Assembly: GCA_014858325.1 (NCBI GenBank)
Contig: RKCM01000200.1
Span: 1-28,182 of the forward strand
Origin: Oscillospiraceae bacterium
Lineage (GTDB): Bacteria > Bacillota > Clostridia > Oscillospirales > Ruminococcaceae
Direction: 5' to 3'
DNA length: 28,182 bases
This document shows positions 7,175 to 15,585 of this stretch, piece after piece (position 1 is the stretch's first letter; each line of letters opens with the position of its first letter). Made by a program: the position numbers and the translations under genes. The notes under the pieces were generated by a model. It had not been told where the DNA came from, ran no database searches, and saw only the letters and a list, made by a program, of their open reading frames with translations.

Positions 7175-7222
7175 AAAAACCGCCCCGGGGCCGCAGGTTT
7201 TTCTCCTGCCGCCCGGAGCGGT
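7175..7222 (-). terminator. Intrinsic terminator of the fatty-acid synthesis operon
   Basis: Long GC-rich stem (ACCGC...GCGGT outside, GGCAGG/CCTGC inside, loop of A) followed by five T on the minus strand, 24 bp after the fabZ stop codon. Ends the ten-gene operon. Confidence 0.88.
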
Positions 7223-7245
7223 GTCTTGGATCGGTCTTGCTTTTT

Positions 7246-7716
7246 TTATTCGGCGCGGTCCATCAGCACAAAGGTCAGCTCCGCAGTGGCGGCACACTTG
7301 CCGTCCACATAGGCCGAGGCTTTGCCGATGCCCACGGGGCCCCGCTGCTCCACCAGCTCGCAGTGGAGGGTGAGCACGTCGCCGGGGGTCACCTGCCGGC
7401 GGAACCGGGCGCTTTTGATGCCCCCGAAGAGCGCCAGCTTGCCCTGGTTCTCGGGCAGGCTCAGGGCCGCCACGGCCCCGGTCTGGGCCAGCGCTTCCAG
7501 AATGAGCACGCCCGGCATGACGGGCTGGCCCGGGAAGTGGCCGCAGAAGAATTCTTCGTTGCGGGAGACGCACTTGCGGCCGATGGCCCACTGGCCCGGC
7601 TCATAGTCCAGGATGCGGTCCACCAGAGCGAAGGGGTAGCGGTGGGGCAGGATGGCCGCGATCTGCTCACTGGTGAGCGCATTCGGCGCTTCCCGCACGG
7701 TGCGAGGTTCTGCCAT
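7246..7716 (-). CDS. fabZ: 3-hydroxyacyl-ACP dehydratase FabZ
   Basis: Dehydrates 3-hydroxyacyl-ACP to trans-2-enoyl-ACP in each elongation cycle; cytoplasmic hot-dog-fold enzyme. 156 residues, as usual. The active-site region is intact: LPHRYPFALVDRI, then GHFPGQPVMPGVLILEALAQ with His60 and Glu74. The start is ATG at 7716, 7 bp after GGGAGGG that lies inside the end of fabF. Last gene of the operon; the terminator follows after 24 bp. It is the only dehydratase here, and no second FabZ or FabA-type isomerase is seen. Confidence 0.96.
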   Translation of the reverse strand: MAEPRTVREAPNALTSEQIAAILPHRYPFALVDRILDYEPGQWAIGRKCVSRNEEFFCGHFPGQPVMPGVLILEALAQTGAVAALSLPENQGKLALFGGIKSARFRRQVTPGDVLTLHCELVEQRGPVGIGKASAYVDGKCAATAELTFVLMDRAE

Positions 7717-7719
7717 GGC

Positions 7720-8958
7720 TCAGCCCTCCCATTTCCGCAGCAGCAGGCAGGCGTTGTGGCCGCCAAAGCCCAGGCTGTTGCTCAGCGCGTAGGTCATCTT
7801 CATCTCCCGGCCCACGTTGGGGACGTAATCCAGGTCACACTCCGGGTCGGGCTGGGCATAGTGGATGGTGGGCGGTGCAAACTGGTCCCGCAGGGCCAGC
7901 GCCGTGAAGACGGCTTCCACACCGCCTGCGCCGCCCAGCAGGTGGCCGGTCATGCTCTTGGTGGAGACCACGGCGATCTCCTTGGCGTGGCTGCCGAACA
8001 CCGCATGGATGGCGGCGGTCTCGCAGCTGTCGTTCATGTGGGTGCCGGTGCCGTGGGCGTTGATGTGGTCCACCTGCTCCGGGGCCACCTGACCGTCGGC
8101 CAGCGCCTGCTTCATGCAGCCGATGGCCCCCACGCCGCCGGGAGCCGGGGCGGTGAAGTGGTAGGCGTCGCAGTTGGCGCCATAGCCCACCACCTCGGCG
8201 TAGATCTTTGCGCCGCGGGCCTGGGCGTGCTCCAGGCTTTCCAGCACCAGAATGCCGCTGCCCTCGCCCATGACGAAGCCGCCCCGCCGTGCGTCAAAGG
8301 GCAGGCTGGCTGCATCGGGGTCCTCGGCGGTGGAAAGGGCCTTCATGCTGGTAAAGCCGCCGATGCCCAGCGGGCTGATGCAGCTCTCCGCGCCGCCGCA
8401 GACCATGATGGGCTCGTAGCCGTCGCGGATGCGGTGGAAGGCATCGCCCACCGCGTTGGTGCCGCCTGCGCAGGCGGTGACAGGGCAGGTGCACATGCCC
8501 TTGAGGCCGAAGCGGATGGCGATCTGCGCCGCTGCCATGTTGGCAATGGCCATGGGCACAAAGTAGGGGCTGACTTTTTCCATCCCCTTCTCCAGCCCGC
8601 GGCTGTGCTGCTCCTCAATGGTGGGCAGGCCGCCGATGCCGCTGGAAACGATGCAGCCGATCTGCTCGCCTTCGGCCTCCAGGTCCAGGCCGCTGTCGGC
8701 CAGGGCCTCGGCGGCAGCGCCCAGCGCCAGAACGGTGAAGCGTGCCATCTTCCGGGCTTCCTTTTTGTCCACCACGGCTTCGGGGTCAAAGCCCTTCACC
8801 TCGCCCGCCAGCTTGCACTTGAAGCCGCTTGCGTCAAACTGGGTGATGGGGCCGATGCCGCACTTGCCTTCCTTGGCGGCGGCCCAGCTCTCGGCCACGG
8901 TGTTGCCAATGGGGTTCACGGTGCCGAGACCGGTGATGACGACTCTGCGTTTTTCCAT
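7720..8958 (-). CDS. fabF: 3-oxoacyl-ACP synthase II FabF
   Basis: Condenses acyl-ACP with malonyl-ACP to extend the chain by two carbons. 412 residues, the family length. The Cys-His-His triad is in place: Cys163 in VTACAGGTNAVGDAF, His302 in NAHGTGTHMND, His339 in SMTGHLLGGAGG. N-terminus MEKRRVVITGLGTVNPIG is typical. The start is ATG at 8958, preceded by AAGGAGA, 16 bp after fabG. The reading frame is open further upstream inside fabG, but nothing FabF-like is encoded there. Confidence 0.97.
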   Translation of the reverse strand: MEKRRVVITGLGTVNPIGNTVAESWAAAKEGKCGIGPITQFDASGFKCKLAGEVKGFDPEAVVDKKEARKMARFTVLALGAAAEALADSGLDLEAEGEQIGCIVSSGIGGLPTIEEQHSRGLEKGMEKVSPYFVPMAIANMAAAQIAIRFGLKGMCTCPVTACAGGTNAVGDAFHRIRDGYEPIMVCGGAESCISPLGIGGFTSMKALSTAEDPDAASLPFDARRGGFVMGEGSGILVLESLEHAQARGAKIYAEVVGYGANCDAYHFTAPAPGGVGAIGCMKQALADGQVAPEQVDHINAHGTGTHMNDSCETAAIHAVFGSHAKEIAVVSTKSMTGHLLGGAGGVEAVFTALALRDQFAPPTIHYAQPDPECDLDYVPNVGREMKMTYALSNSLGFGGHNACLLLRKWEG

Positions 8959-8974
8959 AAGAGAATGTCTCCTT

Positions 8975-9724
8975 TTACATTGCCATGCCGCCGTCCACAC
9001 AGAGCACCTGCCCGGTGAGATAGCTGCTTTGTTCGGCGGCAAAAAACGCCACCGCGTTTGCCACGTCCTCCGTCCGGCCCACACGGCCCAACGGGACTCC
9101 CTTGACCATTTCGGCCTGCACGGCCTCGGGCAGAACGGCGGTCATATCCGTTGCAATAAAGCCCGGGGCCACCGCATTGACGGTGACGTTCCGGCTGGCC
9201 AGCTCCCGGGCCAGGCTCTTGGTCAGGCCGATGAGGCCCGCCTTGCTGGCGCAGTAGTTGGCCTGCCCGGCGTTGCCCCGCAGGGCCACCACGCTGGACA
9301 GATTGATGATGCGGCCGCAGCGCTGGCGGACCATCCGCCGGGCGGCCTCCTTGCAGCAGAGGAACGCACCCTTGAGGTTGGCGTCCAGCACGGTGTCGAA
9401 GTCTTCTTCGCTCATCCGCAGGATCAGGTTGTCTCGGGTGACGCCCGCGTTGTTTACGAGGACGTCCACCCGGCCAAAGGCGTTTACTGCCTCTTCAAAC
9501 AGCTTCTTGCAGCCCTCAGCGGTGGAGACGTCGGCCTGCACGGCCACGGCGTCCACGCCCTCGGCCTTGCACAGGGCCACCGTTTCGGCGGCAGGGGCTT
9601 CGCCGTGGCAGTAGTTGACCACCACATTGCAGCCCTGCTTTGCCAGCGCCACGCAGACTGCCCGGCCAATGCCCCGGCTGCCGCCGGTGACGACGGCGGC
9701 GCGTTTCACAACAGCTTCGCTCAT
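8975..9724 (-). CDS. fabG: 3-oxoacyl-ACP reductase FabG
   Basis: NADPH-dependent reduction of 3-oxoacyl-ACP to the 3-hydroxy form; short-chain dehydrogenase of 249 residues. Visible are the nucleotide loop VTGGSRGIGRAV, NNAG (about 91-94), and the catalytic Asn116, Ser144, Tyr157 and Lys161 (YCASKAGLIG). The C-terminus LTGQVLCVDGGMAM is typical of FabG. The ATG overlaps the fabD stop by 4 bp (ATGA), so translation is coupled. Confidence 0.97.
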   Translation of the reverse strand: MSEAVVKRAAVVTGGSRGIGRAVCVALAKQGCNVVVNYCHGEAPAAETVALCKAEGVDAVAVQADVSTAEGCKKLFEEAVNAFGRVDVLVNNAGVTRDNLILRMSEEDFDTVLDANLKGAFLCCKEAARRMVRQRCGRIINLSSVVALRGNAGQANYCASKAGLIGLTKSLARELASRNVTVNAVAPGFIATDMTAVLPEAVQAEMVKGVPLGRVGRTEDVANAVAFFAAEQSSYLTGQVLCVDGGMAM

Positions 9725-10659
9725 GCGCGGGCCTCCTTCCAGCTCTTCAAAAAGGCTTCCAGTTCCTCGGCGGTCTCCACGGCAGTGCAGCGGACGTCCG
9801 TGCCGAGGGTCTTCTTCACAAAGCCGCTCAGGGCCTTGCCGGGGCCGACTTCGAGGATATCCGTCACGCCCAGCTCACCCAGGCGGCGGAGGGTATCTTC
9901 CATATAGACGCTGCTCTGCACCTGCTTTTCCAGCAGGGCCGGGATGCTCTCGGCGTCGGTCTTTTCCCGGCCCAGGCAGTTGAATAGCACCGGCGTCTGC
10001 ATGGCGCCAAAGGCTTCGCTGGCAAAGCGCTTCGCCAGCGCGTCGCCCGCCGGGGCCATGAAGGTGGTGTGGAAAGGTCCGCTGACCTTCAGGGGCAGGC
10101 AGCGGCGTGCCCCTGCGGCTTTCGCCAGCTCAGCAGCTTTGTCCACAGCGGCTTTCTCACCGCCGATGACCAGCTGGCCCGGGCAGTTGTAATTGCAGAT
10201 CTGCACCACGCCCAGGTCGGCTGCTTCGGCGCAGCACTTTGCCAGAGCGTCCCGGTCCAGGTTCAGCACAGCGGTCATGCCGCAGTCGATGCCCTTGGCC
10301 GCGTCGGCCATGGCTTTGCCGCGGTAGGCCGCCAGCTCCACGGCCTGCTTGGCCGTAAAGACCCCGGCGGCTTCCAGCGCGGAGTATTCGCCCAGCGAAA
10401 GGCCTGCGAGATAATCGGCCTGCACGCCGTTTTCCCGGAGCACTGCGGTCACACCGGCGGCAAAAGCCACCATGCAGGGCTGGGTGTATTCGGTCTGATT
10501 CAAAACGCCGTCCGGGTCCTCAAAGCAGGTGCGCTTGAGGTCAAAATCAAGCTCAGCTGCGTCAAAGGCTGCCCGGAAAGCGGGATATGCTTCGTAAAGG
10601 TCTTTGCCCATGCCGGGGTGCTGGCTGCCCTGCCCGGCGTAGAGGATGGCAAGTTTCAT
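9721..10659 (-). CDS. fabD: Malonyl-CoA:ACP transacylase FabD
   Basis: Transfers malonyl from CoA to ACP. 312 residues. N-terminus MKLAILYAGQGSQHPGMG; the nucleophile is Ser88 in AGLSLGEYSAL, where the usual GHSLGE has Leu for His; the catalytic His is about residue 197 in SGPFHTTFM. The start is ATG at 10659, 5 bp after GGAGGAACC, overlapping the stop of the upstream flavoprotein gene (ATGA). An in-frame ATG 15 bp earlier contains the ribosome binding site and is not the start. Confidence 0.95.
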   Translation of the reverse strand: MKLAILYAGQGSQHPGMGKDLYEAYPAFRAAFDAAELDFDLKRTCFEDPDGVLNQTEYTQPCMVAFAAGVTAVLRENGVQADYLAGLSLGEYSALEAAGVFTAKQAVELAAYRGKAMADAAKGIDCGMTAVLNLDRDALAKCCAEAADLGVVQICNYNCPGQLVIGGEKAAVDKAAELAKAAGARRCLPLKVSGPFHTTFMAPAGDALAKRFASEAFGAMQTPVLFNCLGREKTDAESIPALLEKQVQSSVYMEDTLRRLGELGVTDILEVGPGKALSGFVKKTLGTDVRCTAVETAEELEAFLKSWKEARA

Positions 10660-11723
10660 TGGTGGTTCCTCCATTCGTTCATCAGCTCGTCCATGAGCGC
10701 GCGGACGCTCCGCATTTTATCCAGTCTCCCCACGTTGGCCCCGCAGAAGAACAGGCCTTCCTCCACGTTGCCCTTCACCGCTTCGATGAGGGCGTGGGTG
10801 ATGCAGTAGGGCACCTGTGCCGGGTTGCAGCCCTTCAGGCAGCGGGCGCAGCGCTTGGGCGGGAAACGCATTCCCTCGGAAAGCTTCTGCACCAGCGGGG
10901 TGTTCAGAGCCCGGCCCGGCATCCCCACCGGGCTGTGGATGATGCGGACGTCCTCGGCGGAGGCGTTCAGCAATACGTCTTTGTAGGCCTGGCTGGCGTC
11001 ACACTCGTAGGTAGGGATGAAGCGGGTGGCGATCTGCACGCCCGCCGCGCCCTGCTTCATGTAATGGGCCATGTCCTCGCCGGTGTACACGCCCCCCGCC
11101 ACAAAGACGGGGATGGCGCGGCCGAACTGCTCCTCAAAGGGCTTCACCTCTGCGAGCACCTCCGGCAGAATTTCGTCCAGAGTCTGGCATTTGCCCGCCA
11201 GCAGGTCCTCCTCGGCAAAGCCCAGATGTCCGCCCGCCTTGCAGCCCTCAATGACCACAAAATCGGCGGTGCGGCCAAAGGCCTTGGCCCAGCGGCGCAG
11301 GATGAGCTTGGCCGCCCGGCCGCTGGACACGATGGGGGCCAGGGCCACATCGGCCTTGCCCACCAGCCCGGGCAGCTCCAGCGGGAGGCCCGCGCCGGAC
11401 ACGATGGCGTCCACGCCCGCTTCCACTGCCGTCTTCACTGCATCGGCGTAGTTCTGGGTGGCCACCATGGCGTTGATGGCGACGATCCCCGCGCCGCCTG
11501 CGATCTCTTTTGCTTTTGCAATTTCTGCTGCCAGCGCCCGGCGGTTGGCGCTCACCGGGTCTTTTTCAAAATCCGGCTCCCGGTAGCCCGTGTCGGCTGT
11601 GGAGATGCACCCCATGCCGCCGCAGGCCGCCACCGCGCCTGCCAGCCCGCCGAGGGAGACACCCACGCCCATGCCGCCCTGCAGGATGGGGACGGTCAGG
11701 GCGCGGCCCGCCAGCGTCAGCAT
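10656..11723 (-). CDS. FMN flavoprotein of the nitronate monooxygenase/FabK superfamily with a C-terminal Cys cluster (FabX-like)
   Basis: 355 residues. TIM-barrel FMN enzyme: N-terminal PILQGGMGVGVS, INAM at about 83, SGAGLP at about 109, the active-site motif CKAGGHLGF with His166, and phosphate-binding VAGGVYTG and GAAGVQIATRF. Unlike FabK it carries a cysteine cluster near the C-terminus: Cys292, Cys295, Cys299 and Cys307 (RCARCLKGCN...PYC), then EEGLFFCGANVGRLDKM. From memory, Helicobacter pylori FabX has the same arrangement (SPVG-P-R--NT, four Cys ligating a [4Fe-4S] cluster, GYCI, EEGLYFTGAN). FabX dehydrogenates and isomerises decanoyl-ACP to cis-3-decenoyl-ACP for unsaturated fatty acids. 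The ATG overlaps the fabK stop (ATGCTGA) and the gene runs into fabD, so it is embedded in the fab operon. An unsaturation role is inferred; a second enoyl reductase or a nitroalkane oxidase are alternatives. Confidence 0.85.
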   Translation of the reverse strand: MLTLAGRALTVPILQGGMGVGVSLGGLAGAVAACGGMGCISTADTGYREPDFEKDPVSANRRALAAEIAKAKEIAGGAGIVAINAMVATQNYADAVKTAVEAGVDAIVSGAGLPLELPGLVGKADVALAPIVSSGRAAKLILRRWAKAFGRTADFVVIEGCKAGGHLGFAEEDLLAGKCQTLDEILPEVLAEVKPFEEQFGRAIPVFVAGGVYTGEDMAHYMKQGAAGVQIATRFIPTYECDASQAYKDVLLNASAEDVRIIHSPVGMPGRALNTPLVQKLSEGMRFPPKRCARCLKGCNPAQVPYCITHALIEAVKGNVEEGLFFCGANVGRLDKMRSVRALMDELMNEWRNHQ

Positions 11724-12655
11724 AATTCTGCCAGCGCTTTCATGCGCTGGCACCCATCGGCCCACAGCTCGTCCAGAATGGCGGCCACGGGGCGGATCTC
11801 ATGCAGCATACCAGCCACCTGACCGGCCATCAGGCTTCCCGTTGCGGTGTCGCCCTCAAACACGGCCCGGCGCAGACTGCCGAGGGTATATTTTTCCAGC
11901 TCCATCTTGTCCACGCCCGCCTTCTCCTGCCGGACATACTCCCGGCTCATGCGGTTTTTCAGCACGCGGACGGGGGTGCCGCCGATGCGGCCCGTCACGA
12001 TGGTGTCGCTGTCCTTGGCCCGGAGAAGGGCCGCTTTGTAGTTTTCATGCACGGGGCACTCCTCGCTGACGAGCAGGCAGGTGCCCACCTGTACGCCGCA
12101 GGCCCCCAGCGCAAAGGCTGCTGCCAGCTGGCGGCCATCGGCCACGCCGCCCGCCGCAATGACGGGGACGCTCACGGCATCCACCACCTGCGGCACAAGG
12201 GCCATGGTGGTCATCTCGCCCACATGGCCGCCGCTCTCGGTGCCCTCGGCGATGACGGCGTCGATGCCCAGCCCTTCCAGATGCTTTGCCAGCACGGCAG
12301 CCGCCACCACGGGGATGACCTTGATGCCTGCGGCTTTCCACATGGGGACGTACTTGCCGGGGTTGCCCGCGCCGGTGGTGACGACTTTTACGCCCTCGTC
12401 CACACAGAGCTGGGCAAATTCATCGGCCTGGGGGTGCATCAGCATGATGTTGACGCCGAAGGGCTTGTCGGTGAGCTCCTTGCAGCGGCGGATGTGGGCG
12501 CGGAGGGTGTCCACGTCCTTCATGCCGCCTGCGCCGATGAGGCCCAGGGCCCCGGCGTTGGAGCAGGCAGCGGCAAACTCGCCGGTGGCGATGTTGGCCA
12601 TGCCGCCCTGAATAATGGGGTACTTCGTCCCCAGGATCTCGTTGAGTAATTTCAT
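11717..12655 (-). CDS. fabK: Enoyl-ACP reductase II FabK
   Basis: FMN-dependent reduction of trans-2-enoyl-ACP, the last step of the elongation cycle. 312 residues, close to the pneumococcal enzyme. Key segments: YPIIQGGMANIATG, KPFGVNIMLMHP, KVVTTGAGNPGKYV, AEGTESGGHVGEMTT with His144 (the residue needed for activity in FabK), VPVIAAGGVADG and CGVQVGTCLL. The start is ATG at 12655. The ribosome binding site (GAGAGGG) lies inside the end of the 135-bp palindromic repeat at 12660-12794. No FabI is seen in the window, so this is the likely enoyl reductase of the pathway. Confidence 0.96.
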   Translation of the reverse strand: MKLLNEILGTKYPIIQGGMANIATGEFAAACSNAGALGLIGAGGMKDVDTLRAHIRRCKELTDKPFGVNIMLMHPQADEFAQLCVDEGVKVVTTGAGNPGKYVPMWKAAGIKVIPVVAAAVLAKHLEGLGIDAVIAEGTESGGHVGEMTTMALVPQVVDAVSVPVIAAGGVADGRQLAAAFALGACGVQVGTCLLVSEECPVHENYKAALLRAKDSDTIVTGRIGGTPVRVLKNRMSREYVRQEKAGVDKMELEKYTLGSLRRAVFEGDTATGSLMAGQVAGMLHEIRPVAAILDELWADGCQRMKALAELC

Positions 12656-12659
12656 AGAA

Positions 12660-12794
12660 AACCCTCTCAGTCAATGCCTATCGGCATTGCCAGCTCCCCC
12701 GAGGGGGGAGTTTTTTCGTTCTTCCATTTTGTTTCCCTCTTTGCCAAGGGCTCCCCCCTTTGGGGGAGCTGGCGCGTCAGCGCCTGAGAGGGTT
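12660..12794. repeat. 135-bp palindromic repeat element between fabH and fabK
   Basis: Perfect 11-bp terminal inverted repeats, AACCCTCTCAG (12660-12670) and CTGAGAGGGTT (12784-12794). Inside each end is a small hairpin (CAATGCC/GGCATTG left, GGCGC/GCGCC right), then a second pair of inverted arms (CCAGCTCCCCC left, GGGGGAGCTGG right), each followed by its own CTCCCCC/GGGGGAG-type hairpin. The whole can fold as one long branched hairpin. It encodes no protein. The organisation is that of a non-autonomous miniature repeat. No target-site duplication is obvious. It provides the fabH stop codon at one end and the fabK ribosome binding site at the other. Confidence 0.9.
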
Positions 12795-13730
12795 ATATTC
12801 AAAGAGCATTCCGCCCCAGGTCAGGCCGCCGCCAAAGCCGATGCAGGCCACGGTCTGGCCCGGCGTCAGTTTCCCGGCCTCGGCCAGCTCGTTGAGGGCC
12901 ACCGGGATGCTGGCAGCGCTGGTGTTGCCGTGGCGGTCCATGTTCTTATAGAACTTGACCGGGTCGGCGTGGAGGTGCTTGATGCAGTGGTCGATGATGC
13001 GGCTGTTGGCCTGATGGCAGACCACCCAGTCCACCTCGTCCAGCGTGCGGTGCGTTTCGTTCAGGATCGTATCCAGGCTCTTGGGCAGAGCATCCACCGC
13101 AAAGCGGAAGACCGCCTTGCCGTCCATGGAGATGGGTGCAGAGCCTGCCCGGCTGGGCCCGCCTGCGTGGATGGCCTCATCGCCCCGTGCCCCCAGCGTG
13201 ATGGCAAAGGGCGTATCGGTCCACTCATAGATGGCCGCCCCGGCCCCGTCCCCAAAGAGGACGCAGGTGGAGCGGTCGGTGGGGTCCATCAGGCGGGAAA
13301 GCGCCTCGCTCCCGACGACGAGGGCGTAGCGGCCGCCCATGGTCGCCAGCAGGCCCCGGGCCACGGCGGTGCCGTACACAAAGCCGGAGCAGGCCGCGTT
13401 GACGTCCAGCGCAGGCCGATCTTCCGGCAGGCCCAGTGCCCGCTGGATCTGGCAGGCCACGCTGGGGGTGGCGTCCGGGGCCGAGAGGGTGGCGCAGATA
13501 CAGCAGCCGATGTCGGCGGCGGAAAGGCCGCTGCGCTCCAGCGCCTGCCGGGCCGCCGCAATGGCCAGCGTGGCCGCCGATTCGTCCTCGGCGCACCAGT
13601 GGCGGCTGCGGATGCCGGTGCGGGTGGTGATCCACTCATCGCTGGTGTCCACCACTCGGCTCAAATCTTCGTTGGTGACCGTGCGGCGGGGCAGCGCCCC
13701 TCCCGTTGCGATCAGTTGCAAGCCCTTCAT
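12777..13730 (-). CDS. fabH: 3-oxoacyl-ACP synthase III FabH
   Basis: Starts fatty-acid synthesis by condensing an acyl-CoA primer with malonyl-ACP. 317 residues. Catalytic triad: Cys114 in NAACSGFVYG, His239 in WVVCHQANSR, Asn269 in RHGNTSAASIPVAL. C-terminal glycine motif GFGGGLTWGGMLFEY. The ATG at 13730 overlaps the accA stop (ATGA). The reading frame is open much farther upstream through accA, but only from this ATG is FabH encoded. The last five residues (NPLRR) and the stop come from the inserted palindromic repeat; FabH proteins normally end at about the preceding position, so the element adds a short tail without disrupting the fold. Confidence 0.96.
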   Translation of the reverse strand: MKGLQLIATGGALPRRTVTNEDLSRVVDTSDEWITTRTGIRSRHWCAEDESAATLAIAAARQALERSGLSAADIGCCICATLSAPDATPSVACQIQRALGLPEDRPALDVNAACSGFVYGTAVARGLLATMGGRYALVVGSEALSRLMDPTDRSTCVLFGDGAGAAIYEWTDTPFAITLGARGDEAIHAGGPSRAGSAPISMDGKAVFRFAVDALPKSLDTILNETHRTLDEVDWVVCHQANSRIIDHCIKHLHADPVKFYKNMDRHGNTSAASIPVALNELAEAGKLTPGQTVACIGFGGGLTWGGMLFEYNPLRR

Positions 13731-14692
13731 GCTTTCCTCGTTTCCCCGATCTGGCGGTATTTTTTGTAGCGCTGGTCGGCCAGAGCCCTGCCGTTCAGCT
13801 TGCACAGGGCGCGCAGATGCTTCAGGATGGCGGCATCCATGGCGGCATAGGTGGCCGCATGGCTGCGCTGGGCTCCGCCCACCGGCTCCGGGATGATCTC
13901 CTCCACGATGCCGTCGTGGCAGAGGTCCTGTGCCGTCAGCTTCATGATCTCGCAGGCCTCGCCGCTGCGGGAGGAATCCTTCCACAGGATGCTGGCAAAG
14001 CCCTCGGGGCTGAGGACGGAATAAATGGCATTTTCCAGCATGAGGATGTGGTTTGCCACACCCAGCGCCAGTGCGCCGCCGCTGGAGCCCTCGCCCGTGA
14101 CCACGGCGATGACGGGGACCGTCAGGCCGCTCATCTCCATCAGGTTGCGGGCAATGGCCTCGCCCTGGCCCCGCTCTTCCGCTTCCTTGCCGGGGTAAGC
14201 ACCCGGTGTGTCGATGAAGGTGATGATGGGGCGGCCGAACTTTTCGGCCTGCTTCATCAGGCGCAGAGCCTTGCGGTAGCCCTCGGGGCCCGGCATACCA
14301 AAGTTGCAGGCCATGTTTTCTTCCAGCGTGGAGCCCTTGCGGTGGCCGATGACGGTGACGGGCATCCCGTGGAACTTGGCAATGCCGCCCAGAATGGCCC
14401 GGTCCTCCCGGCACTGGCGGTCGCCGCACTGCTCAAAGAAATCGGTGAACAGGGCGTTGACCGTCTCGTCGATGTGGGGGCGGCCCGGGTGCCGGGCCAG
14501 AAAGACCCGGTCCTCCGCCGTCAGCGGGCCGCAGCTGCGGAGGAGCTCATCCTCCATCACGGCCAGCTCCGCCAGCTCGGACGCATTGGCGGCAATGGCG
14601 TTCATCTGGCTGTCCTCATCGGCGGCGTTGCCGCGCAGGGCGGCGATCTGCTCGTCGAGGGGAGCCAGCTGTTCCAAAAGTTCTTTAATCAT
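13727..14692 (-). CDS. accA: Acetyl-CoA carboxylase carboxyltransferase subunit alpha AccA
   Basis: With AccD forms the carboxyltransferase that moves CO2 from carboxybiotin to acetyl-CoA, giving malonyl-CoA. 321 residues. Helical N-terminus, RPHIDETVNALFTDFFEQCGDR, GHRKGSTLEENMACNFGMP, ITFIDTPGAYPG, RGQGEAIARNL, and the oxyanion and substrate motif GEGSSGGALALGV are all in family order. The start is ATG at 14692 after GGGAGGAAAA, overlapping the accD stop by 8 bp. The biotin carrier (accB) and biotin carboxylase (accC) genes are not in this operon. Confidence 0.96.
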   Translation of the reverse strand: MIKELLEQLAPLDEQIAALRGNAADEDSQMNAIAANASELAELAVMEDELLRSCGPLTAEDRVFLARHPGRPHIDETVNALFTDFFEQCGDRQCREDRAILGGIAKFHGMPVTVIGHRKGSTLEENMACNFGMPGPEGYRKALRLMKQAEKFGRPIITFIDTPGAYPGKEAEERGQGEAIARNLMEMSGLTVPVIAVVTGEGSSGGALALGVANHILMLENAIYSVLSPEGFASILWKDSSRSGEACEIMKLTAQDLCHDGIVEEIIPEPVGGAQRSHAATYAAMDAAILKHLRALCKLNGRALADQRYKKYRQIGETRKA

Positions 14693-15566
14693 CGCGGTGT
14701 TTTCCTCCCTCTGCGTGGAGCTGCAGCAGCTGGATCAGCGTCGCGCGCAGCTCGCTGCGGGGCACCACCTTGTCCACAAAGCCGTGCTCCAGCTGGAACT
14801 CGCTGCGCTGGAAGCCCTCGGGCAGGGTCTCGCCGATGGTCTGCTCAATGACGCGGGGCCCGGCAAAGCCGATGAGGGCCCCCGGCTCCGCCAGCATGAT
14901 GTCGCCCAGGCTGGCAAAGCTGGCGGTAACGCCGCCGGTGGTGGGGTGGGTCAGCACGCTGATGTACAGCCCGCCTTTTTCCGAGAAGCGCTGGATGGCG
15001 GCGCTGGTCTTGGCCATCTGCATCAGGCTGAAAATGCCCTCCTGCATCCGGGCGCCGCCGCTGGCCGAAAAGATGACGAGGGGCAGGCGCTTGGCGGTCG
15101 CATACTCAATGGCGCGGGTGATCTTTTCGCCCACCGTCGTGCTCATGCTGCCCATAAAAAAGCGGCTGTCCAGCACAGCGGCCACACACGTCACCCCGCC
15201 GATGCGGCCCACGGCCGTGACGGCGGCCTCGGAGAGGCCGGTCTTGGCGGTGGCGGCGGAAAGCTTTTCGGGATAGCCCGGGAAATGCAGCACGTCCTGC
15301 GGGGCCAGCTCTTCGTCCAGCTCCCGGAAACTGCCGTTGTCCAGCACCAGGCTCAGGCGGTAATAGCCGCCGATGGGCAGGTGGAAGCCGCAGTTGGGGC
15401 AGACGAAGAAGCTCTTGGCCCAGATCTGCCGGGTGGTGCGGCGGCCGCACTGCTTGCACTCGACAAACTGCGGCTCGGTCCACGCCACGCCGACGTCGCG
15501 CCGCGCCTTGAGCTGGAAGGTGCGCTCCCGCATCTTGCCCGGGAACAGATCTCTGATATCGTTCAT
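14685..15566 (-). CDS. accD: Acetyl-CoA carboxylase carboxyltransferase subunit beta AccD
   Basis: Partner of AccA. 293 residues. The N-terminal zinc ribbon is complete: Cys37, Cys40, Cys56 and Cys59 (ECKQCGRR...FFVCPNCGFH). The crotonase-fold carboxyltransferase domain follows, with SASGGARMQEGIFSLMQMAKT, HPTTGGVTASFASLGDIM and EPGALIGFAGPRVIEQT. The start is ATG at 15566, 19 bp after acpP, with GAGGCG upstream. Confidence 0.96.
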   Translation of the reverse strand: MNDIRDLFPGKMRERTFQLKARRDVGVAWTEPQFVECKQCGRRTTRQIWAKSFFVCPNCGFHLPIGGYYRLSLVLDNGSFRELDEELAPQDVLHFPGYPEKLSAATAKTGLSEAAVTAVGRIGGVTCVAAVLDSRFFMGSMSTTVGEKITRAIEYATAKRLPLVIFSASGGARMQEGIFSLMQMAKTSAAIQRFSEKGGLYISVLTHPTTGGVTASFASLGDIMLAEPGALIGFAGPRVIEQTIGETLPEGFQRSEFQLEHGFVDKVVPRSELRATLIQLLQLHAEGGKHRDD

Positions 15567-15585
15567 CGTAACGCCTCAGTTTCGT

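Noticed and set aside
13731..14429. Upstream extension of the fabH reading frame giving a 550-residue protein
   Set aside because: The added part is low-complexity translation in the wrong frame of accA; the true FabH start overlaps the accA stop.
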